A DNA stretch of 64,000 bases from assembly GCA_027627225.1 (NCBI GenBank), contig CM051030.1, positions 2,311,501 to 2,375,500 of the forward strand, given 5' to 3'. This document shows positions 1-12,298 of the stretch, piece by piece (the stretch's first letter is position 1; each line of letters opens with the position of its first letter). Source of the stretch: Congeria kusceri (Eukaryota > Mollusca > Bivalvia > Myida > Dreissenidae). Both the position numbers and the translations under genes were made by a program. The notes below the pieces were generated by a model. That model worked only from the letters and a program-made list of their open reading frames with translations. It was not told where the DNA came from and ran no database searches.

Positions 1-714
1 AGAAAGACATAAAATAAAATAAAAAGTAAATAAAAAGTGACTTTCTCGTTATGTGTACTATGTTATTTGTGCTATGATTCATATGGTTGTTTTTGTCATG
101 CTTTGATGTGTATGTTTAACTTGTTATGTTTTGTGCTGAAATGTAAATTGCATTTTGTTGCATTTATAAATGTAATAATCAAATAAAATACTAAAATAGT
201 ACCGGTAATTTTAATAATAATATCATCTTTATAATAATGACAGCCAAAACGTAAGCATCGACAAACAGTTAAATGTAACCCAACGCTACTTTCACAACGT
301 TCGAGTTCAGATAAGTCGAACTACCGATATCTCCAAGTCGCTATTGCATTCCCGTCAACTTCGAGATAACGAGGTACAGCTGCATGTTTTTGCAATTGCA
401 TTTGGAACTACATTTTACCCTGCTCTGCTCAGAATTGGGAATTCTTTTTGCATCGTTTATTGGGTAGTTTAACAATGATAATTTTGTCCTTTGCCCATAG
501 AAAAAATTAGCGAGTATCATGTTAGAATACACTTTCTAACATAACAACATTTAGTTTTATTTCACTTTATCAAAGGCCGCCTCGTTATATACTCAAACTG
601 CAAGAAACATAACCCAACATTTGCAAAATAAACTAGATGCCTGTTGGCAAAATGTTGAGCCCATGTCAATAAAGCAACTTGTATTGTATATATTTAACAT
701 CTCATTTTCTAACA
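1..714. other. AT-rich stretch without recognisable gene
   Basis: No coding frame of substance is seen. Around 300-380 there are motifs of the type ttcgagataacgag and gatatctcc, resembling the arms of the MITE-like element at 28627-29103, so this may hold a decayed copy. Otherwise I see nothing identifiable. Confidence 0.4.
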
Positions 715-1030
715 TGCAGATCTCCTTTGACCTCTAAACATGACCTTGACGCTAGGGAAACAGGTCTTGCATGCAACATGCCATCTCCACATGGTGACCA
801 TTTAATTGCCTGATGAATGATAAAGTTACAGTCCAGGCAAACTGTATTACGCCCATGTTTGACCTTTTAGTTAGAGACACAGGTCTTGCGCATTACATGC
901 CGTCTCCACATGGTGAACATTTGTGGCATGTCACTTTAAAATTGCCTGATGAATGAGGAAGTTACAGTCCAGACAAGATCGAACGGACGCACAACTTAGT
1001 CGAGCTGACCGCAGGCGGGCTCAAAAAAAA
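715..1030 (+). repeat. Two-unit degenerate minisatellite element
   Basis: Two diverged copies of a roughly 130-bp unit follow one another. Both contain 'acaggtcttgc', 'catctccacatggtga' or its close variant, and 'ttgcctgatgaatga' followed by a 'gttacagtcca' motif. The end near 1000-1030 carries gtcgagct-type sequence, as in other elements of this window. The unit is distantly like the one at 15950-16765. Confidence 0.55.
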
Positions 1031-1215
1031 ACCCACAATATATTAACATAGGGTCTTAAAGATCGGATCGCAAAGTCAGTGCATGCTAGACCGCCGTGAA
1101 ATAAAATGATTTTACAGCTAACATTTTATTCCACATCTACAAGTACACTACCAATAACGCCAAGTCATATGGTTGTGTTTTGTCTGCACTGTTTACCAGT
1201 AAACTGCGTATTACA

Positions 1216-1932
1216 ATTCACAAGTGAAGGTCAAAGTGAGGTTGGGTACTATAGTGGATTGGGAACAGTCATAAGTAAAAACTGTGTAAATATCCAAGTG
1301 TTGTAGTAAGCGGTGTTGGTGCTAGACAAAACGGTAAAATCTAGTTAACCAAGAACTGGCACTTTTGAATTATTATAAGTCCAAATTAGTTCAAGGTCAA
1401 GGTCAAAGTAAACTTGGGTGATGTGGGTGGATAGGGGATGGTCATAAGCAACAACTGTGAAAGTATCCAAGTGTTGTAGCAAGCGGTGTTGGTGCTAGAC
1501 GAAATGGCAAAATCTAGTTAACCAAGAACAGCCCATTTGAATTATTCTAAGTGCAAATTAGGTCAAGGTCAAAGTGAGGTTGGGTGATATGGGTGGATTG
1601 GGAACGGTCATAAATAACAACTGTGTAAATATCTAAGTGTTGTAATAAGCGGTGTTGGTGCTAGACGAAACGGTAAAATCTAGTTAACCAAGAAATGGCA
1701 CTTTTGAATTATTATAAGTCCAAATTAGGTCAAGGTCTAGCTCAAATTGAGGCTGGGTGATATGGGTGGATAGGGAATGGTCAGAAGCAACAACTGTGTA
1801 AGCATCAAAGTGTTGTAGTAAGCGGTGTTGGTGCTAGACGAAACGGTAAAATCTACTTAACCTTGTCACGGACGGAAGGACAGACAGGACGATCACTATA
1901 TGCCTCCTGCAGCAAGATGCCGGGGGCATAAA
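1216..1932 (+). repeat. Minisatellite element, family A (about 170-bp unit)
   Basis: Four copies of a unit recur. The landmark 'gtgttgtagtaagcggtgtt' begins at 1299, 1471, 1638 and 1810, giving spacings of 172, 167 and 172 bp. Each unit also holds 'gtcaaggtcaaagtgaggtt' and 'acggtaaaatctagttaacc' variants. The 3' end is a tail with 'ggacggaaggacagacagg' and 'ccgggggcataaa'. The same element lies in the opposite orientation at 51471-52185, including that tail. Confidence 0.85.
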
Positions 1933-2284
1933 AAGATACTTCATCTAAATTAAAATATGGGATCATATTCTAGCCTGATAAGTCTTCCAGCTTGCGTTTT
2001 AATGAACAAATTATTTGCTAAACATGTTCATGCTCATCAATTGGCAACTGAGACATGTATGCTATGACCTAACAATAATCAGAGTATTTAAGTTTGATGC
2101 GAGCAAAGCGAGCGAGAAAAAATCAACATAAAGGTTCCCGATATACCGTTCACGGACCAATTTCAGACGCGTGAATGACAAAATTTCGCAAAAATACAGG
2201 ATACAATTCTTAAATATAGGAAAATATAGGAAATATAGGTTTTTCAAAATATAGAATTTCTTTCCAAAATATAGGAATATAGGA

Positions 2285-2866
2285 ATCGGTTTACAGCCTG
2301 CCCACATGATCCAGTTACCAACGTGTCCCAGATATTATTTGGACAAATGTTCTTAGAATTTTTCATGATGATTGGGCTATAAATGTGGCATCTAGAGTAT
2401 TCACAAGCTTTTTTTTCAATTGGTCCTGGTGACCTAGTTTTTGACCCAACATGAGCTAGTTTGAAACTCATCTGTGAAATCATTGAAACAAATGTTCTGA
2501 ACAAGTTTCCAGAATATTGTAACTTCTAGAGTGTTCACAAGCTTTTTCTTCAATTGCCCTAGTGAGCTTGTCCGAGATATTATTGAAACAAATGTTCTGA
2601 GCGAGTTGCAAGACGATTGGGTAAAAAATGTGACTTTAACAGTGTTCACAAGCTTTTTATTCAATTTGACATAGTGATCTAGTTTTTGACTCCACATCAT
2701 CTGTGATATCTTTGGGACAAATGTTCTAAGCAAGTTTCATGAAGATTGGGCAACAAATGTAGCCTCTAGAGTGTTCACAAGGTTAATGTTGACAACGAAC
2801 GACTCACGACCATCAAAAGGCGATCACAAAAGCTCACCATGAGCATGTTGTGCTCAGTTGAGCTAA
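2285..2866 (+). repeat. Minisatellite element, family B
   Basis: Repeated units of about 120-150 bp share 'gtgttcacaagctttttctt', 'gacctagtttttgacc', 'gacaaatgttctgagcaagt' and 'gaagattgggcaa'. The 3' end is the usual tail with 'aaaaggcgatcacaaaagct' and a gctcagttgagcta variant of the tcaggtgagc cap. Open frames here are chance readings of the repeat. Confidence 0.8.
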
Positions 2867-2871
2867 TAAAT

Positions 2872-2937
2872 TGGTCTCACCGGGGTTTGAACCCGGGACC
2901 TCCTGATTAAAAGGCTATCATCTTAACCACTCGGTCA
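2872..2937 (-). pseudogene. tRNA-like sequence (tRNA pseudogene or SINE head)
   Basis: The minus strand reads an A-box-like 'gaccgagtggttaag' and a perfect T-arm/B-box 'cccgggttcaaaccccgg' at normal spacing. The putative acceptor stem does not pair (tgagacc at the 3' side has no complement at the 5' side) and the anticodon stem is weak, so a working tRNA is unlikely. It sits directly after the end of a family B element. A tRNA-derived SINE head or tRNA pseudogene is the best reading. Confidence 0.6.
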
Positions 2938-2944
2938 TTTTGAC

Positions 2945-3365
2945 TTTATTACTTATTTACTTTATGTAAGTGTTCCAAGTGTTGTCAACAATTTCAACGA
3001 AATTAACAGAAACACTCGTATTTATTCCATTGTTTAAACTAAACCGTTTTTACAGTATATTTCTAGGTCCATAGCGTTATTTTGCTCCTTTGTATACAAT
3101 GTTCTTTTATTTTCGGAATTGGTGACAAAAAGTTGAACAATTTTCAATTCGTCACTCTGTGAACAGGTCCCTTTAATGTAATCGTTATCTGAATATTAAT
3201 ACCTTGTCAAACAACAATATAGCAGTTATCACATATGTGTTTTCAATGTTTATGAATAACATCAAAGACAAAGGTGAAATAATCAAAGTTTTATTCACAC
3301 TATAAATATATATGGTTGGTGACTTGTCTCATAAAATGTTTATATTGTAGATAACAGATAACAAA
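2945..3365. other. Unassigned AT-rich stretch
   Basis: I see neither coding potential nor a repeat shared with the rest of the window. Confidence 0.3.
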
Positions 3366-3370
3366 TATTA

Positions 3371-5571
3371 ACAAGAGAGCCACAAGGCCCTAGGTCGCTC
3401 ACCTGAGGGGCTAAGGAACTTAACCGTTTTGAGCAAGTTTCATGAAGATTCGGCTAAAAGTGTTGGCCTCTAGGCTGTTCACAAGCTTTTTTTCAATTTG
3501 ACCTGGTGACACAGATTTTACCCCATGTAACCTGGTTTCGAACTTGTTGCAGATATGATTGCGACAAATGTTCTAAGCAAGTTTTGTGATGATTGGCCTA
3601 AACTCATCCGAGATAACATTGAAATAAATGTTATGATCAAGCTTCAAGAAGATTGGGCAAAAAATATGACTTCTGGTGTTCACAAGTTCTAGAGTTCAAC
3701 TTGCCCTCGTGACCTAGTTTTTGACCCCACGTGACCCAGTTTTGAACCCATCTGAGATATCATTGGGACAAATGTTTTGAGCATGTTCCATTATGATTGG
3801 ACTATAAATGTGGTCTCCAGAGTGTTCACAAATCTTTTTCTTCAATTGGGCCTGAGGACCTAGATTTTAACCCCACCTGACACAGTTTCAAATTCGTCTG
3901 AGATATCATTGGGACAAATGTTCTCAGCAAGTTTCATGATAAATTGGGCTACAAATGTGGCCTGTAGAGTGTTCACAAGCTTTTTCTTCAATTTGGCCTG
4001 GTGTTCTATTTTTTGACCCCAGGTGACACATTTTCAAACTTGTTTGAGATATTACATGCATTCACAAGCTTATTACTTAGTCATATAAGAATAACTGCCT
4101 CGCCCTCTGGTGGCCATGTTTTTCAATGGAGCGAAACCATGTTCAAATTTGGCCTAGATATCATAAGAACAAATGTTCTGAGCAAGTTTCACGTTCTTTG
4201 GGCTAAAAATGTGGCTTCTAGAGTGTTCACAAGCTTTTTCTTCAATATGACCTAGTAGCCTAGTTTTTAACCCCACATGACCCACTTTCGAACTCATTCG
4301 AGATATCATTGGGACAAATGTTCTGGGCAAGTTTCAAGAAGATTGGGCAATAAATGTGGCCTCTAGAGTGTTCACAAGCTTTTTAAAGTTTTCAATATAG
4401 CCATATAACGAAAACTGCCCAGCCCCGTGGCAGCCATGTTTTTTCAACGGAGTGGAACCATTTTCGAACTTGGCTGAGATATCATAAGAACAAATTTTCT
4501 GAGCAAGTTTCATGTTGATTGGGCAAAAAATGTGAGTTCTAGAGTGTTCACAACCTTTTTCTATAGCCATATAAGGAAAACTGCTCCGCCTCCTGGTAGC
4601 CATGTTTTTCAACGGAGTGGAACCATTTACAAAGTGACCGAGATATCATAAGAACAAATATTCTGAGCAAGTTTCATGCTGATTGGGCAAAAAATGTGAC
4701 TCCTATAGAGTTCACAAGCTTTTTCTTCAATTTGACCTAGTGACCTAGTTTTTGACCCCACATGACCAAGTTTCGAACTTGTCCGAGAAATAATTGGGAC
4801 AAATGTTCTGGGCAAGTTTCATGAAGATTGAGCAATAAATGTGGCCTCTAGAGTGTTTACAAGCTTGTCAAAGTTTTTCATAAAGCCATGTTTTTCATCA
4901 GAGTGGAACAACTTTCAAACTCGGATGAGATATCATAAGAACAAATGTTCATAGCAAGTTTCATGTTGATTGGGTAAAAAATGTGACTTCTAGAGTGTTC
5001 ACAAGCTTTTTCTATAGCCAAATAAGGAAAACTGCCCTGCCCCCTGGCAGCCATGTTTTTCAGTGGAGCAGAACCATTTTCCAACTTGGCCCCGATATCA
5101 TAAGAACGCATATTCTGAGCAAGTTTCGTGAAGATTGGGTAAAAAATGTCGCTTCAAGATTGTTCACAACCTTTATCTATAGCCATATAAAGAAAACTGC
5201 CCTACCCCCTGACGACCATGTTTTTCAACGGACCGGAAACATTTTTGAACTCTGCCGAGATGTCATTAGAACAAATGTTCTGAACAAATTTCATGTTGAT
5301 TTGACAAAAATATGACTTTTAAAGTGTTCACAAGCTCTTTCTTCAATTTGACCTAGTGACCTAGTTTTTGACCCCACATGACCCAGTCTCAACCTTGGCC
5401 AAGATATCATTGGGACAAATGTTTTGATTAAGTTTCTTGAAGATTGGCTAACAAATGTGGCCTCTAGAGTGTTCACAAGGTAAATGTTGACGACGCAGGA
5501 CGAAGGACGACGACAAACAAAAGGCAATCACAAAAGCCCACCATGAGCACGTTGTGCTCAGGTGAGCTAAA
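3371..5571 (+). repeat. Long minisatellite element, family B, with inverted end caps
   Basis: This is the longest family B array, with about fifteen units. The 5' cap contains a small hairpin-like 'gccacaaggccctagg' followed by gctcacctga. The 3' cap ends in 'gcacgttgtgctcaggtgag' followed by ctaaaaa. The two ends are therefore inverted repeats of each other (gctcacctga and tcaggtgagc). Some units carry a second module with 'tatagccatataaggaaaac' and 'ccatgtttttcaacgga', giving alternating unit types. Short open frames on both strands are shadows of the repeat. Confidence 0.85.
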
Positions 5572-6000
5572 AATAACAATAGAACAATAATCACATAATG
5601 ACGTCAACAATGCATATTAGGTAAATGATTAAATTTAATTTATATAAGATAAACATACATCATTTATATAGAAGAGAAAATTCATAGGAAATGAAAAGTA
5701 CAAACAGGCATAAACATGAGAAAAGTCAATATACAGTGAATATAATATATTAATATGAACCATATAGCTAATACCAGTCATTTTAGTTGTAAAGTTTTCG
5801 CTATAATCACAATCACAATAAAAACGCGGAAATTAACAACACTAATATATAAGCAAAGGTCCATCTTTAAAGCTGTCAAATCACTGCAAAAGTTCTCAGC
5901 TATTATGATTCCTTACACGCTTACACATGATTAAAAATGTTAGTTGTGTTCTACTGAGACAATGCAGTGTTAACCATAACGAGGAGATATGACATCAGTT
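5572..6000. other. Unassigned AT-rich stretch
   Basis: There is no recognisable gene or repeat. It separates the long family B array from the retrotransposon fragment. Confidence 0.3.
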
Positions 6001-6136
6001 CTGCGTGTGGAGTTTGTCATAGATGTTCACTCCCTGGTATCCCAAGTGAACAGACTTTGTCCAAGAATATGAGCAGCTGGGACAGTGGGATTGAATGTGT
6101 GCCCGTTTGGGCTGATCCAGGCAGCCTCTTGCAACA

Positions 6137-6673
6137 TCAGCAGGTCAGGAACTTCCCGAGTTTGAGGCCGTCTGGGCGAATCTTGCTACCTTCCATATTG
6201 TGGCTGCAGTGAGGCTTTTTGAAGAAAACAAAAATCTGTGTCTTGTTCTTCATACGTCTGTATTGCCTGCTTACAGAATTACTTCCATGTTGCTTTTGTT
6301 GCAAATGCCCCTTCATTTTAAAGTGTGTCATGTTATGTTGTAGCTGATATTTGTTAAGTAATCCCATGATATCTCGTATGAAGCCCAGGTTCCTGTGTTT
6401 GCACAGCTCTGACAGTCGGTAGGTGAACAGGATGTGGCATGGCTCATTTGGAGGAAAAGGACATAGTGTTCCCAGAAAAATGTGTTTTTGGAGGTCAATG
6501 TGTGCTTTAAGAGATAACATTCCCATCATAGAGGTAACCTTGTCCAAGCCAGAAAGGTGGGGCAGATCTTGAGCATCTTCCAGGCAGTAGTGATGGCTAT
6601 TTCGAACTGCTGCATATCTGCATTGGTCATCGTGTCCCATAGCTTGCATCCTAAAGCGTTTTGGGAAGAAAAG
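6137..6673 (-). pseudogene. Fragment of non-LTR retrotransposon reverse transcriptase region (C-terminal part)
   Basis: An open frame of about 170 codons runs on the minus strand and is open a little way upstream of its first ATG. Segments such as 'LSGLDKVTSMMGML', 'IDLQKHIFLGTLC' and 'GFIRDIMGLLNKYQL' follow the pattern seen after the reverse transcriptase domain in bivalve non-LTR elements (a short helix, then K-x-x-x-F-L-G-x-L, then G-F-I-x-D-I-x-x-x-x-x-K-Y-x-L). No catalytic YADD or endonuclease motif is present, so this is at most the tail of an ORF2. It ends at a stop at 6137, and the sequence beyond stays coding-like only briefly and in other frames. It lies about 200 bp past the stop of the TRIM-like gene on the same strand and could be transcribed within that gene's 3' end. 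The assignment rests on pattern memory, without an alignment. Confidence 0.45.
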
Positions 6674-6871
6674 TGTTGATTGCTCTTACACATTAACCCG
6701 ACACTGACACTGTCATTTTAAGATACAAATATTGTTTATACAAACATATTGTAGATCCTAAACCACAATTGTGTTTTGAAACATAACACAATACACAATA
6801 CATAAGTTTGAAAAATAATACATTACACAATACATAAGTTACAACAAATGTCTGATACATGTAAAAGTATG

Positions 6872-9800
6872 CTATTGCACTTTGAACACAAGGATGTTGT
6901 TGTTGTCCCATAGTCCCACAAGGATGGAGGCTGTGTGCCTGTTGTAGCAGACTGACACTGGGACCGCCACTCCATCCCTGCCTGTAGCCAGAGTGGCCAG
7001 CTTCTTCCTGCCCTCCCTGTCCACCTGTATGATAGTCTGGGACCAGCCTCCACAGACCAACACCTGGCCTGCAGGTGTCACATGTACAGCCGTTGGGCAT
7101 TGTAGTTCAGGGTCCTTCAATGTAGAGAGTACCGACCCATCCCTGGCCAGGGTGAGGAGCTTGTGCTGGGAGTGGTTGGTGATGTATATACGATCCCCTG
7201 TGGGACTCACAGCACACCTCTCTACTGCAAAACAGAGTCACATCAAGATATTAAATTACTTTTAATGTTTAATAATGTTAATATACAAACTGCAGTGACA
7301 TCGTATTATTAATGTGTTGTTAAACAGACAATTACGCATCTTAAAGATCTGCATAAAATCCAATAATAATAAATATTTTAGTGTGACAGGAAGGTTCTGT
7401 ATCAGTTCATTGCCTAAAAGTTTGACACGTTGACTGGTGAGTTAGAATTGCATTTACCACAATTACACAGATGTAAACGATTACACGGTACAATTAACAT
7501 GTACACATGAATGTGTCAGCTGATGTAACTATATGCAGTAATAACGGATTTCCTATACATGTATACATGAATGTGTCAGCTGATGCAACTATGGCATATG
7601 CAGTATTAATAGATTTTCTATACATGTATACATGATTACTGACATCTGTGTAATTCTATAGCTGACACAGGCTGACATATTTATAACATGTACATGTACG
7701 TTATAATAACAGAAGTTAAGCTTTTACAACAGGAAATATGTTTCAAAACAACATGAAATAAAACTTCTGTTTTGTTCTTCTACACAAGTAACAAAAGCCA
7801 GTTGTCATTTAAACAGTTTTACAAATACAAATCTATTAATTTAACAAATTTCAACTACAATTTAAAGTTTATTTACTTCATATAACGTTTGGAAACACGA
7901 TGAATTATGCAAAAATAATGCATGTATATTTACTTGAAAACCACAAAATATAAACAGCAGGTCACAGAGTGTGTCATTGATTTGCACTCAACGTCTATTT
8001 ATAGACATGCCATGAAGTCAGAAGTGACAGTCAAAATGCCTGATAACTTATATATATAAATCAATAATATTGAAAATCATTCTTTACCGCTGTTGTAATA
8101 ATAAATTGACACATGTACATTCTACAATATGCAGTCTTACAATTACTTTATGATACATATTTGTAATAATATCCGGATGAACCCGCCATGATTCTAACCT
8201 GTATCATCATCCGATGTATTCTCATACAGCTTGCTGACCAGTTTCCCACTCAGTGCGTACTTGTACAGTGCAATACAATCAGTGACATACAGCTCCCCCT
8301 GGTGGTGGGCGATACCTCTACAGTAATGTTGTAACTGAAGCTTCCTGCCCTTCACCAGCTGTCCATTGTTGACAGAGATAAACTGGATCCAACGTGTGTT
8401 ATCATCACTCGCAGTAACAGCAACTTCACTGTGTGTTATATGACATATGTCCTGTGGATAACCAGACACATCACAATGAGTAAGCACCCTGTACTGCTGG
8501 TCCAGCAGCTTTAATTTCTCATTTTCGTTGTCAACAACAAGAATCTGGCCATCAGGGAGAACACAGATGGCTATGATAAAGCATATGTCTGAATCACTTG
8601 GTATGCTCACATCATACTCTGACTTTCCTTTAACAGTCAATACTTGGTCTGGGTTTCCCTGCACTGTCAATGGCTGGTTACTGTGTACAATCCTCCCCAG
8701 ACCTGACAGTTTGGACAAGTACTGCTCAATGTCACTGTTAGGCTGGAATGTTAATGAAGTTTTAACCTGAGCAGAGTTTTCCTTCAAATATGTTTCAGAT
8801 TGTTGTATTTTGTAGCTACATTTCTTGCTTGCTATAAAGGAGAGTTCTTTCATTCTTGTATCACTTATGTCCAGTATGACTTCATGCAGTATTTTCAAGT
8901 CGTCACGAAGCCTACTGCAGTTGTTCACATCAGTCTTGAGAGAAGCTTGCAGGCTTGTGAGTGTATTTTTCATTTCCTTCAAAGTGATTTTTTCAATATT
9001 GTCTAAAGTGTCATTTATTTTCCTGCGTGTTTCTTGTATTTCGTGTAATTGTTCATCATATGAACCCTGCAGGGACTTAATGCTGGTCTCCCAATTTGTT
9101 TGAAGCTTGATCATTTGTTTTTGAATTGTTTGAAGCTTCACTGCAAACTGCTGAAGGTCAGTTGACTGGGTTTTGACACACTCAGATACAAGCATCACTT
9201 TGGTGCACTGTCTGAAACAAAATACAGTATATTATAATAAAATGCTTAAAATAATTTGGCAAATTTTTCTTAAATATTAAAAAAATACTGTTATACATAT
9301 TATAAGTTCAAAGCTTATCAGATGGATGGTTAAGATTGGCCATTTCAAAACAATATGTGGCGTGTCGTGGGAAAACCGGGCTTAATGCATGTGCGTAAAG
9401 TTTCATCCCGGATCAGCCTGTGCGGATACCACAACAGGCTAATCAGGGATGGCACTTTCCGCCTACAGTGGATTTATATTTAGAAGAGACCTCCTTGAAA
9501 CAGAAAATACCATAAAAGCTTAAAGTGCCATCCCATATTAGCCTGTGCAGACTGCACAGGCTAATCCGGGTAGACACTTTACGCACATGCATTAAGGCCA
9601 GATTTCCCACAACGTGCCTCATATACTCTTCTAGTGGATATTTAAGCATACTTTGGCACATAAAATATAACGAAGGCACATGAGTGTCTGTATTGCTCCA
9701 ATTGCTTATAAAGTAAGGAGCGTCAGAAGCAAAAGGACCCTGCTGATAACCATATAACAAAACAAGAGCTGTAGGAGGACAGCTAGCTAGACTTTTCTTG

Positions 9801-12298
9801 TGCTTGTCAGAGTTACTGGCATTTTTTTCTTAAACAAGAAACATGGAAATTCCACGAAAACCAAATTTTTTAAACAAATGCATTAAAGTCAGCACATCAA
9901 TAAAAATTTTAGTATTGGTAAACTTGACCTTAACCACACCCACCCCATATGCAATCCCAAGCAAGGTCTAAATTAAGGTATCTATGCACTAAGTTTCATA
10001 AAAATATCTCAATGTGTTCTTAAGTTATTTAGCAGTTACCATTTTTCTATTTTTAGTACCAGTGACCTTGACCCCACCCACACCATATGCAATCCCAACC
10101 AAGGTCTCTATACAAAGTATCTATGTATAAAGTTTCATTAAAATATCTCAATGCATTCTGAAGTTATTGAGCGGAAACCGTTTTCCTATTTTAGTAGCAT
10201 TTACCTTGACCCTTTATTATGTTTGTATTAAGTTTCATTAAAATATCTCAGGGCGTTCAAGTTATTGAGCGGAAACTGTTTATTCTATTTTTAGTAACAG
10301 TGATCTTGACCTTGACCACACCCACAACATATGTAATCCCAAGCGAGGTCTAACTATAAGATATCTATGTTTGAAGTTTCATTACAAAAGCTTAATCAGT
10401 TCTCAAGTTAGGAAGCGGAAACTAAAAATTGAGAAACTAGCTTACTGAAAAACTTTAACCTGTCCATTTCTAAGTGTAAAAGGGCCCACAATTTTGACAA
10501 TTTCAAACTAGAGTTATCATAATTGGCTTATGAGTTCATTTTAATATAGGGAATAAGTGTTCTAAGTTTGAATGAAATCCCTCATGCCATTCCTGAGAAA
10601 CCAGCTTACCAAAAATCTTTAACCTGTCCATATAGTTATATGTAAAATTTCTCAGTAAAAAAAGGCCCATAATTTTGACAAATTTCAAACTAGTGTTACC
10701 CAACTTGGCCTATAGGTTCATTTTAATGTAGGGAATAAATGTTTTAACTTTAAGCCAATCCTGAGAAACAAGCTTACCAAAACATTTTAACCTAGCTCGG
10801 ATGCCGACGCCGATGCCGGGGCGAGTAGAATAGCTTGCCTTTTCTTTGAAAAGTCGAGCTAAAAAGACCCCAACCACTGGCGGCCAAGTTTTTTAACACA
10901 TCAAAATAATTTCAATAATTTTGGTAAAATTACTTCAAAATCAAACCAGTGGTTTCTAACATAAAGATCTTCAAAATTTAAAAAATAATCCTATTAGGAA
11001 AAATGCCCCGCCTAAGGAACAGCGCGTGAATTATTTCTAAATCCAACCAATAGTTTCAGACAAAGATTTTCAAAGTTTTCTAAACAGCCATTTAAGAAAA
11101 AAATGGCCCGCCCCCTGGTGGCCATGTTGTTGTTCAACTGAGCATCTACATCGGAGCAATTTTGGTAGAAGACCACCCAAGGAACATTTTTCTAAATTAT
11201 ATGAAAATTCACCCAGAGGTTGAGGATTAGATGTCATTTAAAGATGTTTCTATTTAAAGCCCTGGTGGCCATTTTTGTGCAGCGGACTGGAACAATTGGA
11301 GTGACTTTGATAGAGGACAATCCAAGAAACATTTGTGTGAAGTTTCAGCAAACTTTGCCAACTGGTTTTCCAGGAGATATCGTTTAAAGGAAAAACCTAC
11401 GGACGCACGCACACACACACAACCAAACCGCCATGGCATAAGCTCGCTGGCCTTCGGTCAGTTTAGCTTAAAATGAATATGCCAGCATTGGAATAAAGGT
11501 TACCGTGTTTGCAAAATCGTTAAGAAAAGGCAATAATGGAATTTCAAAGATTGAGCATGACTGTATTTTAGTAGCTTAACATTTCTATATCAGATACAAT
11601 AGTTTCACGCTCAACCCTCGATGGGATGGATGCGTAGCTGATATCAAGAAGAGTGGTATTGAAGTGAATCTCCAACTGTCCTAACCTTGATATGTATTTA
11701 TCTTATAAAATATTAACATTCATTTAGTCAGTTTACCTGTTAAACATTGGTATCCAGGTAAAAACAGGAAGTTTAAAACTGGACCATTTCTGATATATAC
11801 AAGTATATGGGGTTCTCAAGCCAAAAGGTTGTTATTGTCCTCAACTTAATTCTTGTTTTTATTAATAAACAGACTAAATCAGGTTAGTTTAAAAAGTAAT
11901 TGTCTAATAAAAAAGATTATTGTTATCTTAACAATAATTTTTTTTAAAAATGTCATAAAATACCTGTGATTAAGTAGAACACAATCTGAGCAGCACAGCT
12001 GTCCATGATCTTCACAGAACATTTCCAATTTGTTATCTTTGTGAACTTCGCATTTCAACAGAAAATCCTCCACCTTCTTTGAAATTGGCCATTTCTGTAT
12101 ATCTCGCCTTCCATAAGGGGAATGTTTTTTAAACAACAGACCATGAACATGAATACATTTTCCACAATAAAACTTTGAACATGTTTCACAGTAAAAATCT
12201 GCGACTACTTCAATAGACTGCTCTTTGCAGGTAGAACAACAAAAATCTTTAAATTCATCTGACCCTTTAGCAACAGTAGACATAGAAAATGTGGCCAT
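6872..12298 (-). CDS. TRIM-like protein: two B-boxes, coiled coil, NHL-like beta-propeller (3 exons)
   Basis: Exons are 12298-11964, 9211-8199 and 7224-6872. The splice sites are CAG/GTATTT, TTTCAG/ACAG, ACAG/GTTAG and TTGCAG/TAGAG, and the phases join to one 566-codon frame (1,701 nt with stop). The ATG at 12298 sits in 'caaaATGgcc', a good context. Residues 20-60 form a first B-box-like zinc site (C21, C24, C37, C40, C45, C48, H50 and H59 region). Residues 83-111 form a second B-box (C83, H86, C95, H98, C103, C106, H111). Residues of about 115-230 are heptad-rich coiled coil. From about residue 310 to the end, repeated strands such as 'LPDGQILVVDNENEKLKLLD' and 'SPTGDRIYITNHSQHKLL' indicate an NHL/WD-like propeller closing with 'LWDNNNILVF'. 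No RING is encoded here, so ubiquitin ligase activity should not be assumed. The family is strongly expanded in bivalves, where roles in innate immunity are often proposed. A 5' non-coding exon is possible but not visible. Confidence 0.88.
7225..8198 (-). other. Intron 2 of the TRIM-like gene
   Basis: The intron is bounded by GT at 8198-8197 and AG at 7226-7225 on the minus strand. It is AT-rich and holds one short direct repeat (7498-7630), with nothing else of note. Confidence 0.8.
7498..7630 (+). repeat. Short direct repeat in intron 2
   Basis: Two copies of about 62-66 bp share 'acatgaatgtgtcagctgat', 'atatgcagta' and 'ctatacatgtatacatga'. A third partial start follows at about 7627. Confidence 0.7.
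9346..9620. mobile_element. Hairpin MITE with long inverted ends
   Basis: The left end 'gtgggaaaaccgggcttaat' is followed by gcatgtgcgtaaagt. This is matched in inverse at the right end by actttacgcacatgcattaa, then ggccagatttcccac. Matching continues outward into tat.tg.ggc-like sequence. Inside are further inverted arms around 'agcctgtgcagactgcacag'. A 5'-truncated copy lies at 23165-23392. An open frame read from this stretch is not a gene. Confidence 0.85.
9763..10862 (+). repeat. Minisatellite element, family C core in ctcgac-type caps
   Basis: The start is 'acaagagctgtaggaggaca', and the end is 'ttgaaaagtcgagctaaaaa' after a GC-rich 'gatgccgacgccgatgccgg' tail. The first half repeats the family C core ('cattaaaatatctcaatg', 'gttattgagcggaaac', 'gaccttgaccacacccac', 'catatgcaatcccaa') at about 140-bp spacing. 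The second half has two units built around 'aacctgtccat' and 'aaaggcccataattttgaca'. Confidence 0.8.
10863..11472 (+). repeat. Minisatellite element, family F core
   Basis: The element follows the previous one directly. Units share 'ggcggccaagttttttaac', 'ggaacatttttctaaat' and 'gtttctgacaaagattttca'-like text, matching 42495-43452 and 61740-62122. The end is 'gctcgctggccttcggtcag' followed by tttagctt. Confidence 0.65.

Larger units (their letters stand above)
9212..11963 (-). other. Intron 1 of the TRIM-like gene, filled with repeats
   Basis: This 2,752-bp intron has consensus GTATTT and TTTCAG ends. It contains a hairpin MITE and two back-to-back minisatellite elements, listed separately. 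The repeats read in the plus direction, antisense to the gene. Confidence 0.85.

Noticed and set aside
2872..2937. Functional tRNA gene
   Set aside because: The A- and B-boxes are good, but the acceptor stem does not pair and the anticodon arm is poor.
2062..5527. Many 60-110-codon frames with recurring FTSFFYSHIRKTA-like or NICSYDIS-like text
   Set aside because: These are translations of the family B minisatellite on either strand. The repetition is at DNA level, with different frames used in different units.
6000..6136. Continuation of the retrotransposon frame past its stop
   Set aside because: Other frames stay open for short distances, but no motif could be recognised.
9443..9760. 105-codon minus-strand frame
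   Set aside because: It reads through the hairpin MITE and its flank.
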